A stretch of DNA of 64,000 nt, taken from contig NC_090187.1 of NCBI RefSeq assembly GCF_024679245.1, forward strand, positions 4,366,909-4,430,908, in the 5' to 3' direction. Source of the DNA: Pseudorasbora parva. Lineage: Eukaryota; Chordata; Actinopteri; Cypriniformes; Gobionidae. The notes beneath the pieces are model-generated. The model was not told the DNA's origin. It did not search any database and saw only the letters and a list, made by a program, of their open reading frames with translations. The stretch's first letter is position 1. Each line of letters starts with the position of its first letter. Shown here piece by piece: positions 1 through 28,700 of the stretch. The translations under genes and the position numbers were made by a program.

Positions 1-997
<997 letters not shown>

Positions 998-1750
998 CAG
1001 TGCCGGTCCTCCCTGTATGTTGCATAGGCCCTTCGATCCACCAGGGGCCACCCTTTGCTCTCAAGAATGATTTAGGGCTGTGTTTATTTTCAGATTTTTG
1101 CGTCCGACGATTATAAAAACTTGCGCTTTCCATTCCTTTCCTTTAAACAGGTTTCACCAATAAGTAGCATCCAAATCAGTCGAGTCATATAACATCACAT
1201 GTAAAAGCGTACTGAGCTGTTATGTCTTCAGTGGACATAAAGAGCTGGGAACGTAATCGAGTGCTTGTCAGTGTATTAGATCTGTGCATTTGGGTCTTAA
1301 AGTGACATCAGCCTAATAAACCTGCTGCTGTCCGTCATTTAATGTCAATCCAACAGCAAAAGAAAACGAGAGAATCATTCACTGCTCTTCACTGAATATA
1401 CTTTAGTAACTTTAATAAGAATCAATGCGTATTTAATTCATACAATGAAGCCTATATGAACGTTTAGTTTTATTTATTTATTTTTGTACATTTGATTACT
1501 TTATTCAATGTTTGTATAGGAGGCTATGATTAGGCTAAATTTCATTTTGTTCATTTTTCCTGTTATACTTGTCCTGTTATTTTATATTGTATTGTATTAC
1601 TGAACTCACTGTTGTTGGTTGACAGAGAAACTACTCCGATGGAACAGCATAAGGGGTTGAGGGTCATTTCCGGGGTTTTTATGAAGACACTGACAGGGGC
1701 CCCTGGAAAAAGTCTTGCTTAGGGCCCCCAGGAGTCTAGGACCGGCACTG
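998..1750. mobile_element. hAT-like non-autonomous element
   Basis: The left end reads CAGTGCCGGTCCTCC and the right end is its approximate inverse, ending GGACCGGCACTG. The flanking octamers are TTTCAGAG and TATCAGAA, which agree at six of eight positions, consistent with a decayed 8-bp hAT target duplication. The interior is AT-rich and has no transposase frame. The element lies about 240 bp past the barx2 stop codon, so it could fall within or just beyond the 3' UTR. Confidence 0.6.
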
Positions 1751-1992
1751 TATCAGAATAACCACAGGTCCACTCTGAACATGTTGTTCAGATATTTCAT
1801 CATGTAACACCAACAAAAGCATATTTTTGTGAAATGTTTCTCTAAAAAAAGTGTACGTTTTTTGGTAATACAAGCCATTTGGTTTTGATGTTTAGTTGCT
1901 TTGCAACGCCACACACATTTTTTGTGTCTAAAGTACCCCTATACCTTTCGGGCCACTTAAAATCAGGCACAGGAAGCCGTTTAAACTGTCTT
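1751..1992 (-). other. Probable start of the barx2 3' UTR
   Basis: This is the stretch directly downstream of the barx2 stop on the minus strand. I found neither AATAAA nor ATTAAA on the minus strand here, so the transcript probably continues into or past the hAT-like element at 998-1750. Confidence 0.3.
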
Positions 1993-17393
<15,401 letters not shown>

Positions 17394-17607
17394 AGTGTCC
17401 AGAATACGCGTGACGCTCACGAGAAAACTTCTGATATTCGTCTCGTTAAAAGTGGTGTAAAACTTATTACGTGTGCTACTGATCTACAACGACATCTCAT
17501 TTGATCAGCTCTGGCGTGCTCGTGCAGCTGTGCTGCGCTGATAGTGTCTGCAGTGTGTTCCGCGCGCTCATTCATGTAGCGAGTGCGCGCTGCGCTCTGA
17601 GTCACCG

Positions 17608-17618
17608 CTATATAAACC
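17608..17618 (-). promoter_or_regulatory. Candidate TATA box of barx2
   Basis: On the minus strand this reads GGTTTATATAG. It lies about 215 bp upstream of the barx2 start codon, in a CpG-rich block (about 17420-17620) expected of a developmental promoter. A 5' UTR of about 180-190 bases would follow. No transcript evidence is available. Confidence 0.4.
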
Positions 17619-17820
17619 AACTGTCCTGTCACTACCGCACTGTATGCAACAGCAGACACACTTCACGTCAATCACCCCCTCTCTCTCCCTCCCTCTCACT
17701 GTACAACACAACAATCAACCGGTTTTCAGTCGAACAACCCCCGAACCATTGAAACTCTGAGTTACATTTGATGGAATTACAGTTCATTAAAAGGCTGCAT
17801 TTATAATTATTATATTAGGC

Positions 17821-17956
<136 letters not shown>

Positions 17957-18788
17957 GAAACAAATGCGCGCATTATGTTACAGATGATACAGTTTTGTTT
18001 CTAAATGGTAAATGCGGTTTAGTCAGTTTTTATTGTTTAGTGCTGATAATGATGTCTCGTCGGTTACAAGAGAAAAGTAAATGTAAAAATATTCGTGATA
18101 GAACTAATGGTATTTAAAATAATCATGGAGAATGCATGTTTTTTATTTAAAAGTTTCAGCATTTAAATTGAAAAGGCAACGAATTTTAATCATTTAGGGT
18201 TTGTATTTACTGCGGCTGTTGTGGAAAACTCCTGTCGATACGGAAAAGCCTGCGTGTCTTAAACCTTTCAACAATCACGTAAAGCAACTATTTCACTTGC
18301 CAGGACAAGTGGCATCGTTCATGAAAATGAAGGGCAAAGTTAAGCGCTGCTTTACCAACAGGAGCTGCAGTAAATCAGCTCATGGCTTTTTATTTCAAAG
18401 ATGTGAAGGTGGAAAACAATAATAATACTCACAACAATTCACATACACATATTATAATAGCTAAATTGATTTTTAACTGATTGCCTAATAATTATTAGAA
18501 TATAATAACTGTAATGGTAACAGCGGGACAGAGCAGTTTGCAGTAGGCTGTCTGATCAAATAATGACTTGTTTTCTTGACTTAAAAAAAATGAAAACGTT
18601 TACTGCAACATTAAACTTAATCATGTTGTAATGACATATTCGCTTGTCAAATATATAACAAAAGCAACAACAACTAGTTTTAATAATTATAGTCTATAGT
18701 TGATAGCCTAAGTGTGCAGACGGAATGCATTTTGTTTTGTGTTAGCACTTTGCATTAGTTTATGGAGTAGGAGCAACGACAATTTGAT

Positions 18789-18874
<86 letters not shown>

Positions 18875-18914
18875 TATTATTATTATTATTATTATTATAT
18901 TAATAATAATAAGA

Positions 18915-18956
<42 letters not shown>
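18789..18956. repeat. (AAT)n / (ATT)n inverted trinucleotide tracts
   Basis: A long AAT run (to about 18872) passes directly into ATT units, then a second short AAT block, then a longer ATT run. The two halves are complementary and could fold into a cruciform. Confidence 0.95.
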
Positions 18957-19319
18957 TTTATAGGCTAATAATAAATAGCATTCAGTTATTAAACTCTCAG
19001 TGGTCACTGAAATCCCAAAAATTCTTTATAGTATAAATCTCTACATTTGAAATATCGAATTGTTAATATAACAGAAATGCATTTGTTGGATAGCGCTTTC
19101 CAATATCGTTTCAAAGCAGCTTAGATTGATCTGTTATCCGACGTGAGTGACTGTGTTATATATATTAAGTTCAAAAGGTTAAGATAAAGCAACGCAGTTT
19201 GCCATTTTAGGCAGAAACAATGAGCTCATTAAAGTAATTGCATGCAGTGGCATTTCCGAAAAAGTTTCTGTTTGCCTTTTATTTAGCAAATTACGTTGTG
19301 AAAAATAGCCTGATTTAAA

Positions 19320-19610
19320 ATACATTGTCATATCTCCCCTGCATTGCTTCTGTAAGAGTCTTTGGTGAATTAAGAGGCAGAATCGACAGGTGTTCCCGAA
19401 CTGTTTTTCATATCAGTGTCAGACAGTATGGACCGTGTGAAATGATGGAGGTGAACAGACATTTCTCTCGGTTTTGTTACAGAAGAAGTGAGAGAGACAG
19501 CTCTCTCCAGACAGCAGCAGTTTTGTTTGACATTATGATGCTTATTACAGATGGACTGCGGCTTTGATGTCCATGGCGCACTGGACGCCTTCACCGAGCG
19601 CAGGGTCGGG
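19320..19610. other. Unique-looking block upstream of barx2
   Basis: Repeat-free sequence of balanced composition about 2 kb upstream of barx2. It ends before a GT-rich microsatellite (19629-19700). The overlapping open frames are short and match no domain. Regulatory function is possible but unsupported. Confidence 0.25.
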
Positions 19611-19628
19611 TTTCTGCTGTTCCATAAT

Positions 19629-19647
19629 TGTGTGTGTGTCTGTGTGT

Positions 19648-19700
<53 letters not shown>
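19629..19700. repeat. (GT)n microsatellite with TC interruptions
   Basis: A GT tract of about 72 bp with two TCTG-type interruptions near its left end. Confidence 0.96.
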
Positions 19701-19706
<6 letters not shown>

Positions 19707-20010
19707 AAATGATTATCATTTTCCCATGTATGAGAGTAAATATAACTCGCAGAGAATCCGAGATAACAGCCGCCGTGTTCAAAGCGTCAGGGATTATGTA
19801 AAGGAAATATAAAGATCTCCACTGGAAAAGCTTTGAGCTCTTTTTGTTCGATCAAAGTGAAGAAATGAGAACAACTGCTGCTGGCCTTAAAACAGAAGAT
19901 CAGGATAAACAGACAGAAGTGAAGTGGACTCACTGCGGCACCTGTGAACTCAGACGGATGGATAAATGCACGGACGGACATACAGACAGACGGACATACA
20001 GAAAGACAGA

Positions 20011-20144
20011 CAGCTGGGTTAAAAACAACCCAATTTGGGTTGAAAATGGACAGAAATTGGGTTGTTGGAATTGGTAACGAATTTCTGGGTTTGTCCATTT
20101 TCAACCCAACTTGGGTTGTTTTTAACCCAGCAGTTTTTAGAGTG
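20011..20144. mobile_element. Foldback MITE (TGGGTTAAAAACAACCCA type)
   Basis: The left arm CTGGGTTAAAAACAACCCAA continues to TTGGGTTGAAAATGGACA. The right arm is its inverse and ends GTTTTTAACCCAGCAG and TTTTTAGAGTG. The element is a near-perfect hairpin of about 130 bp and a known style of teleost foldback repeat. Confidence 0.8.
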
Positions 20145-20329
20145 CAGTAGTAGGCTAGCCTAACCCTGAATTAAAGTTTTAATTTAAAATAGTTTTACTC
20201 TTAAATGAGTTCGGACAAAGTAGATCTAAACTTAAAATATTAAGTTGAGTGTTTTTTAATTAATTAACCTGGCCGAGAAAAAAAAGCTAGCCTATAGGCT
20301 TCATCACTTAATAACAGAAATAATCGTGT

Positions 20330-20680
20330 TCAATTCATATATTAATTTCACCCGAGACAGTGAAGGCTGGCGGCGAAGGGCCACAGTTCACCGCGGACGC
20401 CAGGCAGCTCAATCAATGAAGCGGCTCTGCCCGGCTGAGCTCCTCAATACCGGCCGCTTCATTACAGAACCCGATCCTGCGCAGATTAACGGAGAGACGC
20501 GGGCGCAAATGCACCTCCGCTTTTGGATCGAGGAGATTTGTGGGGATGTACGGCTTCATACGCACCGGGAGCCGCTGTTATAGCAGCTAAAGCACTTTCG
20601 GAAGGGCAGATTATGACCCGAGATCGGACATTAAAGGATTCCGCCGGGTGTTAGGTTAGTTGAGAGCACTGACCACTGGC
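20330..20680. other. GC- and CpG-rich unique block upstream of barx2
   Basis: A block clearly richer in GC and CpG than its AT-rich surroundings, about 3 kb upstream of barx2 and 1.6 kb past the rbm7 stop. An 85-codon plus-strand open frame (20326-20583) has no recognisable domain or splice context. A promoter or enhancer island is the more likely reading. Confidence 0.3.
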
Positions 20681-21177
20681 TGGCCAACGCCGTTGACAAA
20701 TGTACCACGACTATTAAAGTTCCCGTTCAAACTCAAATTCTCATGATACCTTTGCCAGTTTGCCCCTTTTCACATAGGCTAGTTAGGCTAATAATTAGAA
20801 AGAGAAAAGAAGCATTTTGGAGGATTCCCTGGTTGCAAGAAATCCCACAATCATTTATATTTAGGCTACAGTTGCAGTAATTGCAGTCCATGGTTATTCG
20901 GCGATTTTTTTATTTTTTTTTTATACTTCAGTTTGAACAAACATTAAGGACTATCATAAAATCAGCCGATAAAATACGTTTACATTAAATCCCCTCTAAA
21001 TGCCAAAACGCATGGGAAAGATTATGTTTTAATTGCATTACAAATTAGACCAAATATCTGTAAATGAGAGTTCTCTATATTTAAAGAAAAAATACAAACT
21101 TTGCAAAACATTTAGCAAAAGTATTTACCAGTTTTAAGCACTGGAACTTAGATCGCGATTATTATTTTATATGTTTT

Positions 21178-21207
21178 AAAACATGTTAAAGAAATTTTAA
21201 GTATTGC

Positions 21208-21265
<58 letters not shown>

Positions 21266-21297
21266 GCAATACTTAAAATTCCTTTAACATGTTTTAT
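21178..21297. repeat. Hairpin arms enclosing a (CTAT)n tract
   Basis: About 30 bp at 21178-21207, ending ATTTTAAGTATTGC, is inversely repeated at 21266-21297, starting GCAATACTTAAAAT. The loop is a CTAT tract of about 57 bp. One arm pair has a one-base difference. Confidence 0.85.
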
Positions 21298-22152
21298 ATA
21301 AAATTAACTTTTAGGATTGTTATCAAAAAACAAACAAACAAAAAACAGAAACAGTTTGTCCATTGCAAATCTCCCAAACCAGTCCCACATTTTAAACCCT
21401 AATTTTTTCATCAAATGTCTGAATTGGATGCAAAAATCTGCCCAATAAATATGCGTCAACCGGAATGAAGTATGGCGCCGCCTATGGGTACAGACTACTA
21501 TTTGATATTTGTAATGGTCAGTTAACACTACCTGAAGTACAGGAAACAATCAACAGTGTTAATATGCATATAAACCAATGTAATGCAACAAATTAATCCT
21601 CCACAAAAAAAGATCAGTGAACAGTGACTTTTATGAAAACCAACAAATAACCAAATGTTGCACTTGACAATATAAATGGCATATTTACAAAAGTATTAAA
21701 ACTGGTTACTGTTCCACGTTTTCAAAGAGTGTCTTGATGAATTAAGAGTCAATATAATCTAATCCCAAAAGAGGAATGTAGAAAGTAAAACAATCTGCTT
21801 TTTAAAAACATTACACATTTAAACAGAAAGCATATGAAAACTAGTTTTCTATTCTTTGAGAAATCCTGAGAAATTACAAATTTCTAGAAAAGCAAATCCA
21901 CCATAGCAAATGTGATTATTTTATGCATTTTGATGTACATACAGACATTTCTCAAAAAGGACATACTTTTCAAAATAAAAAAAAGATATGTATAAACATA
22001 GGTGTCCCCCTGAGCTCAAAACATTAAAATAGGCCGTCACACGAATGGACATTTCATACTGATTTTGGATTTTTTTTTGTTGTCGTTTTTTTGTCCTTAC
22101 GCCTCAAAATGCCTTAATCTAATTAGCTTCTTTTTTCCTCCCCATGTTTTTT

Positions 22153-22158
22153 TTTATT
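22153..22158 (-). promoter_or_regulatory. Candidate rbm7 polyadenylation signal
   Basis: AATAAA on the minus strand, about 110 bases after the rbm7 stop codon and in a T/A-rich context. It is one of several such hexamers in this AT-rich flank, so the choice is weak. Confidence 0.25.
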
Positions 22159-22268
22159 TTAAAACCTAGAAGGATAACAAAAGGTAATAATAAAAACCAT
22201 TGATGATTTAAAAAAAATAAAATAAAAAAAAGGTTTTCAGGAGAACTAAAATGCAAGTAAAGTCGTCT

Positions 22269-22619
22269 TTAAAAGCGCTTCCATCGTCCATCTCTAGAGC
22301 CGTCTCTTGAGTCTCTCCGCCTCTCGGGGGGGTAATTTCTGTTGTGTCCTCCACTGCGGTCGTCGTGGTGATGAAAATCACCCCGTTGGCCATCGCGCCG
22401 ATGACGGTCGTAGTTGTTTCCGCCGTTTCCGTGGCGTTGATCTCTGCCGTGATGGTTGTTATTGTCCTGAGGAGAGTGGCGCTGACCGCGCTGACCAGAC
22501 CACTCTGGTTGCCATGGGTTACCGTCTCCAGCTCCCCGGAGTTGCTGCACGCTCTGCTGGAAGGCTCCGTTGAACTGCTGCAACTGTTGTTGCATCTGAA
22601 TCTGCCACATGTTGTTCAT
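22269..22619 (-). CDS. rbm7: rbm7 coding exon 5 (C terminus and stop)
   Basis: The acceptor CATAG precedes ATG AAC AAC ATG TGG in phase 0. The exon encodes residues 147-262: a Gln-rich start (QIQMQQQLQQFNGAFQQS), then the Gly/Asn/His/Arg/Asp-rich tail ending in TGA. The low-complexity tail makes overlapping frames on the other strand open; those are shadows. Confidence 0.93.
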   Translation of the reverse strand: MNNMWQIQMQQQLQQFNGAFQQSVQQLRGAGDGNPWQPEWSGQRGQRHSPQDNNNHHGRDQRHGNGGNNYDRHRRDGQRGDFHHHDDRSGGHNRNYPPERRRDSRDGSRDGRWKRF

Positions 22620-25600
22620 CTATGAAAAAAAAAAAAAAATACAGTAAATGACAATTTGAAATGCTTCAGGATAAATGTTTAAGTGTGTTAATGCAGCAAT
22701 AAAATTGACATCACAGAAGTTTGAACGTGGAGGTGTTCTCACCATCGCCTGTCTCTGCAGACTGTCAGGGGAACTGAAGGACCTTTGGATGTTCTGTGGA
22801 GGAGAGTAGGACGGAGAGCCCATCTGCTCTGGGGTTCTGCCAGACCACAACACAAGAGAAGATTATCAGCTCAGGTTAAAAACATTCCTAACCCAACTTG
22901 AAAATATTAGAGCTGACAACCCTGCATGAGTTTAAGGACATTGTTATTTAATATTTTAAACACATTATTATTATAAAACTGTATAATGATCATGTTAGCT
23001 GATCTATAACACCCGATGGGCGAATCCATTTTAGTTTCCACTCCATTTCAGAGAATCAGATTCCCATTTCTTTGGATTACTTTGCTTCCCATTCGTTTGC
23101 AATCCACTCATTTTTGACAGAGAACAGTACAAGTGTGATTATTTTCTCAGGACCATTTAACCGTTTTACCAATTTTCAGTAAAAATTGACCGAACAGCAC
23201 AAGATGGATGTTATTCAAACAAAACTTAAGAATTCAAATTTGTGAAAAGAATGTTCTTAATAACTTCTTAAAGTGAGAAATAGCATCACTGCCAACTTGT
23301 TGTTAGGATAAAATCTTTAACATCTTTAATCTTTCATGTATTGGCTCAAATAGTAAACTATAAAACTTGCAAGTTGTAATTAATATGGTAAATTACACCA
23401 CAATAATTAACAGACTAGAATATTGGCTTACTGGATGTGTGCCCATCCCTTTCTAATTCACCAAATCAACATCACTAACAGAGTTAACTTTCTGCCATGC
23501 TAATTTTCATCTAGAGATGCATTTATATTACATGGTTCAAGCGAACCAATTCCAATGTTCCAAAAATATATATATTTGGATTTGTATTGTAAACCTTAAG
23601 TAAAAGTTAAGAATTTAATATTTTATTTGTAATGCTTTCAGTGTCAATATTTTTTAATCTTTTTTAACGCACTTAAATGTATTCCACATAATTTTCAAAA
23701 AAATTCCATGCAGAAATCCCAATTTCCACAGGTTCCGCGTGGCGCTGGTCATAAGTCACGGAAAAAGCGATGGTGGCGAATGACTGACCATGACTCTTTT
23801 TCAATGGCTTAACTGAAGACAAATGCTCAAACCAATGTCGTGCTGACCTTTATAGACTGAGCGGAAAGTAATATGTATCATTGTCTGCATCCCTTGCAAA
23901 TTGAGCTGTTTTATACTTCCTTTACCATGCTTTTCCTGGTCAGTTTTGCAAAGTACATAGTGTAAACGCAGATATCACTTCCCAGCAAGTCGAAGATTGT
24001 TCTTTACATTTCATTAAATGATCGGGATGTCATTGCTACACGATGCATTTAAAATTTGATAGTAGCCATTATACAAGTCATTTTATTCTTACGAACATAT
24101 TTGAAAACTTTAAGCAAGGACGTCATTTTTAGCCGCTAGAGGTCGCTTATTGAAAACAATAGGCGTAACTTGATGACACCTTCAAGCTTCTGGCGGAGCT
24201 TTTATTCTGTTATTTTATCTTCTATTCATTGTATTATTTTATGAAAGCTTCCACTTCTTCCATTCACGTGTACGTGTGGTAACGCAGCACTGTTTTATCA
24301 TAAGACACATTTGAGCGTGTTGAAAGTTATGCTATAATGCTACTTTGTGCATTCACTCAGCAGCGACTATGAGACTTGTTCACATTGCAGTAAACTAGAG
24401 CAGTATTAGGCATGGTAAAACATCCAAACATTTGCTCACCTGTCTAATAAAACACATCATATATTAAAACATATTTGGCGTTTCCATGGTTTCTACTAAA
24501 CAAAACCAGAAATCGAGGGTAATGCGGGTATGATGTCATTGATAGGAGATGCATGGACAGTGTCCTGGTTAAAACTGCGTATTACTCTAAAATTAAACAT
24601 TCTTGGAAACGTGTGAGATAATGCAAGTACACAAGTCAACAAAATGTATAACATTCTTCTAGTGGATTTTAATCCCCAAAAAATCTAACACTTTGTTCCC
24701 TAGTGCAATTCTTGAAATAATCTCATTCTTATGAACTTTTTAATCTATTTTAAGAATTTTCTTTCAAAGATCTTTGTGGACATGCAAAAGTTTGGGGTCA
24801 GGAAGATTTGGGCTTTTAAGAAATTAATGCCTTTATTCAGCAAGGAATCAGATGCGTTACTTTATAAATTATCAATGTCATTATATTTCATAATGACAAT
24901 GATAATGTTACAAAAGATAAATGCAAATAAACGCTGTTCTTTTGAACCTTCTTTTCTGCGATTTTGTATGATTTTTTTTCTTTCTTTTTTGATCAAATGA
25001 ATGCACCCTTGTTGAGTAGAAGAAGCTTGTCAAAAAAAATAAAATAAATAACAACCCTAATCTTTCGAATAATAGTATTATAAACATGCACATTACACAA
25101 CTGAAAAATTTCAAAAGAATATGCACAGTCCAATCAAAAAGAAAAAGATTTGATACATTTGATTAATTTAAAATATACCGGTATGTGCATAGTAAGTAAA
25201 GAATGCGGTCATGAAATCAGCCACTTGAAGAAACCCAGTCACAAGAGAAGCATTTGAGTTGCAAGTGAACACCCGATGTAAAGCGGTCTCTGCTGACATC
25301 TTGTGACGGGATCACTTGAGACAGATGTTCAGAGCGGGTGTAAACACAAGTACTGAAAAACTACACTCAAAAACAAAGATTACCTTCCACCGCGGTGACC
25401 TGGTGTATTCGCTGGACTGGGGTTTTGAGAGTTTGCTGGACTTTTGCCTTCCTGATTAATATGACTGCTGCCTGTTAAGAGATTGAGATGGCGATTAGTC
25501 AGTTATTGTTTTGCAGGTTTTTTTTATAATGAACTTGTAAAATAAACGTGACAAGCCTTTCACGGCCCATTTGATTTCGGTTATCTGATGCATTGTTTCA

Positions 25601-25678
25601 GATATTAATTTACTTTATTTATGATTTAAATGCCATATCAGCAAAAATGGCTGTATTCATGGAAAAAAAAACAGTATA

Positions 25679-25750
<72 letters not shown>

Positions 25751-28700
25751 ATGATTACAAAGTTTCAATTGAATTTAACAACTGTCTTAATCTACACAAA
25801 ACAACAACAGAAACAATTAAAAATGATTCCAGGAGAAACCCATTTAAAAATGTCCATTGATATTTTAATTTTAAAATTGACATTTTAATACAATATGTTT
25901 TACACCTGACCCCAGTAACTCTTACACAAAGCAAAAACTGACTTCTCTTCGCGTCAATAAATATGAATCAGTGGGTATCGAGTGACTAATTTGACACCTT
26001 GTATATACACAACCTGGTCATAACTATTTTCAAAATAACAATAATTAACTTCTTTAGTTGGTAACCTCATATAGTTGAATTCTCCATTTATTGTAAATGC
26101 AGCTTCAATGCGTTTAAGAGTCAGATATGCATGGTTTCTGAATAGCAGAAATTTTCAGAGGAAGAGCAAGTTTAATATTTTAAATTGAAAAAAATTGCAC
26201 ACTTGAGTCACTCACAAATTGGCCAAAACAAACATCAAATAAATGGCTTCAAATGTCAATTTTTCAAATTGTATAAAACAGAAGTGCAACCTTAACAACT
26301 ACAGTTTTCTAAAAATGTTCTTAAAGATCACAGTAAAAAGTGTTTTAAATCACAAAAAAAAAGAAGAATGGCGAGGGGCTATGCTGAAATGAAAGACCTC
26401 TGGTGAACACACAATAAAGCGGTATAATGCGGAAAACCCTACCGGCTCTGAACTGTATGTTGAGCTGCCGTCCGTACAGACGGATCCCGTTGAGCAGGTT
26501 CAAGGCGTAGGGCACGGACACTTCATGCTTGAAGTTCACAAACGCAAACTGTTTGGATTTCCCATCATTATCTTTGGGGATTTTGACTTTGATCAATGGC
26601 CCAGCCTATTGGAAAGGGAGAGACATCTGATGTTACTTCAGGAAAACACTACTGGCAAAAACTGTTTTCATTCACTGGTTATTTGAGTTTGAGCCGTTCT
26701 GCTTCTTCAACAGGTCTTCTTTTTTAGACCAGAGAAAAGAAAAGATCCAAAATACACATGTAAGTGTTTATTATATTTTATCTATGTGTGTGTGTCAGTA
26801 GATTTCAGTTACAATACATATCTATAATCTCCTGGGTGCCAGCCACATTATATTTTAGTCAGTTTTAGGGAGAGTTCACCCAGAACTTTTAATTAGCCCA
26901 TGATTTACTCACCCTCAAGTCGTCCTAGGTGTATATGACATTCTTCTCTCTGATGAACACAATCAGCTATATTATATTATATATATATAAGCTTCCGAAC
27001 TTCATAAGAGCAGTAAATGGCAGCACAAAAAAGCACAACCATCCATTATTATTTTGAACTACTAGAGGAGTTACACTTTCTACCCAAGTTGAATATGAGA
27101 GGCGGTCTGGCGTTAGCTAGATATTTTACTTGATAATGTTTTAAATACGGATATTTTTCTTACACAAACCCACCAATGTGCTTCAGAAGGCCTTTATTAA
27201 CCACCAGAGCTGTGTGGAGCACATTTATAATGGATGGTAGGGATGTGACGGTGAGGAAATTTTCCAACCGGTTAATCAACGTGTGACAACACCGGTAATA
27301 CCAGCATCTCCGACTGGGCTTTTAAATCACTAATTGAATCTAACTGAAGGTAACACACGGCCGCTCGGGCATTAATAACGGAGCAGAGCAAAGCGAGTGG
27401 TTTCAATGAATTCCAATGAAAGTTAAGCTTCTACAGGCATGAACTGAAACGTGCCAGTGCACACACACCGTGAATGACAGTTAGTCCGTAAATGTGTCTG
27501 TGCTGCTGCGCACATTTTAGTTTCGGTTTTGAATTAGTGCCAATTTAGGGCTGGGTTGCTTGAATTGTGGGTTTATTAGCCTATCATTCGTAAAGCTGCT
27601 GTCCGTAGCTTTTTGGGGATTAAAATTATTCAAAATAAATTTTAGAAACTACATAACCAACCAGTGTTCAAAACTATCTGCTTACCGTAGCTCGATTTAC
27701 AACAGTGAACTTGTAATAATGTTTTTAATTTCCATGAGAATTTCAAGCATATCTTTGCGTCACATCTGAACACATAAAGGAGGAGTCCCGGTTAGCAGGT
27801 TTTATTGCTCCATTTACGATTCATCTGTTGTAAACTGCAAAAGTCTTCGGACTTCAGAGAGGCTACAGAAGGAGAGAATTCAACTGGGCCGATGCGAAAA
27901 CAAGGATAAAAAGGGCTTTTAAAGGTGGCGTGAACTTTGTGTTTTGAAGGGTTTTTCAGCTTTTTTCCTGCTGGACAGGTAAGACATTTCAATGGTTGAT
28001 TAGGCCATGTTACAGTCACACAATTTTTTTTCGCATAATTCATTCTGTTACGGAGTGCTTACTTGTGTCTTTCTTGTTTTCGGTAAACATCAATTATATT
28101 GTGCTAGCTCTGAGAGGAAGTAGTTCACAGCTAACGTTACTCCACACTGCACAGAAATGGAAACTGAACAACTGGTAGCCCTAATGGACATTAAATGTAG
28201 TCACGCATTGCTGATTTAACATTAACATTTTGTAAAAGTATAATTTGCATGGTTTGACGTGATATGATAAAAATTGTTGATGTGATTGTCAGATTTAATC
28301 ATCGTGATTTATTGCAATGCTTTTCCCCCCTTAGTTGGTCAGAACAAAAGTGGATGTTACTTAAGTGTTCAGATGGCATTATTATGTTAGTTATAATTTC
28401 AAACAGTAGAGTCTGTGTTTCTGAATGATAGTATCCACACCGGCGCAGTGACTGACAGCTGCACACTCCTCAAAGCATTGGATTCCTCCGCGTTACGCTG
28501 ACCGGGGCACGTCTCTCGTGAAGTTGATAATTCCGCGAATAACTGCAATTTCAGTTTTCTAACAGAGATGGCGACAAAGAGGAAAAACTGCTGACTGCAG
28601 CTTTAATTTAAAAAAATTTTTAAACTCACTTAAAATTTACATTTCGCTTCAAAACCAAATCTTCTGCGATCATCTAGTCTGTCAGCTCCTCGCTCTTGTG

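Noticed and set aside
17394..17420. Nine-residue N-terminal extension of barx2
   Set aside because: An in-frame ATG at 17420 exists, but BARX2 proteins begin at the later Met (MHC...), and the extension has no known counterpart.
20326..20583. 85-codon plus-strand frame in the CpG-rich block
   Set aside because: High GC alone lengthens open frames. There is no domain or conserved start.
22307..22625. Plus-strand open frames opposite rbm7 exon 5
   Set aside because: Shadows of the Arg/Gly/His-rich coding exon on the minus strand.
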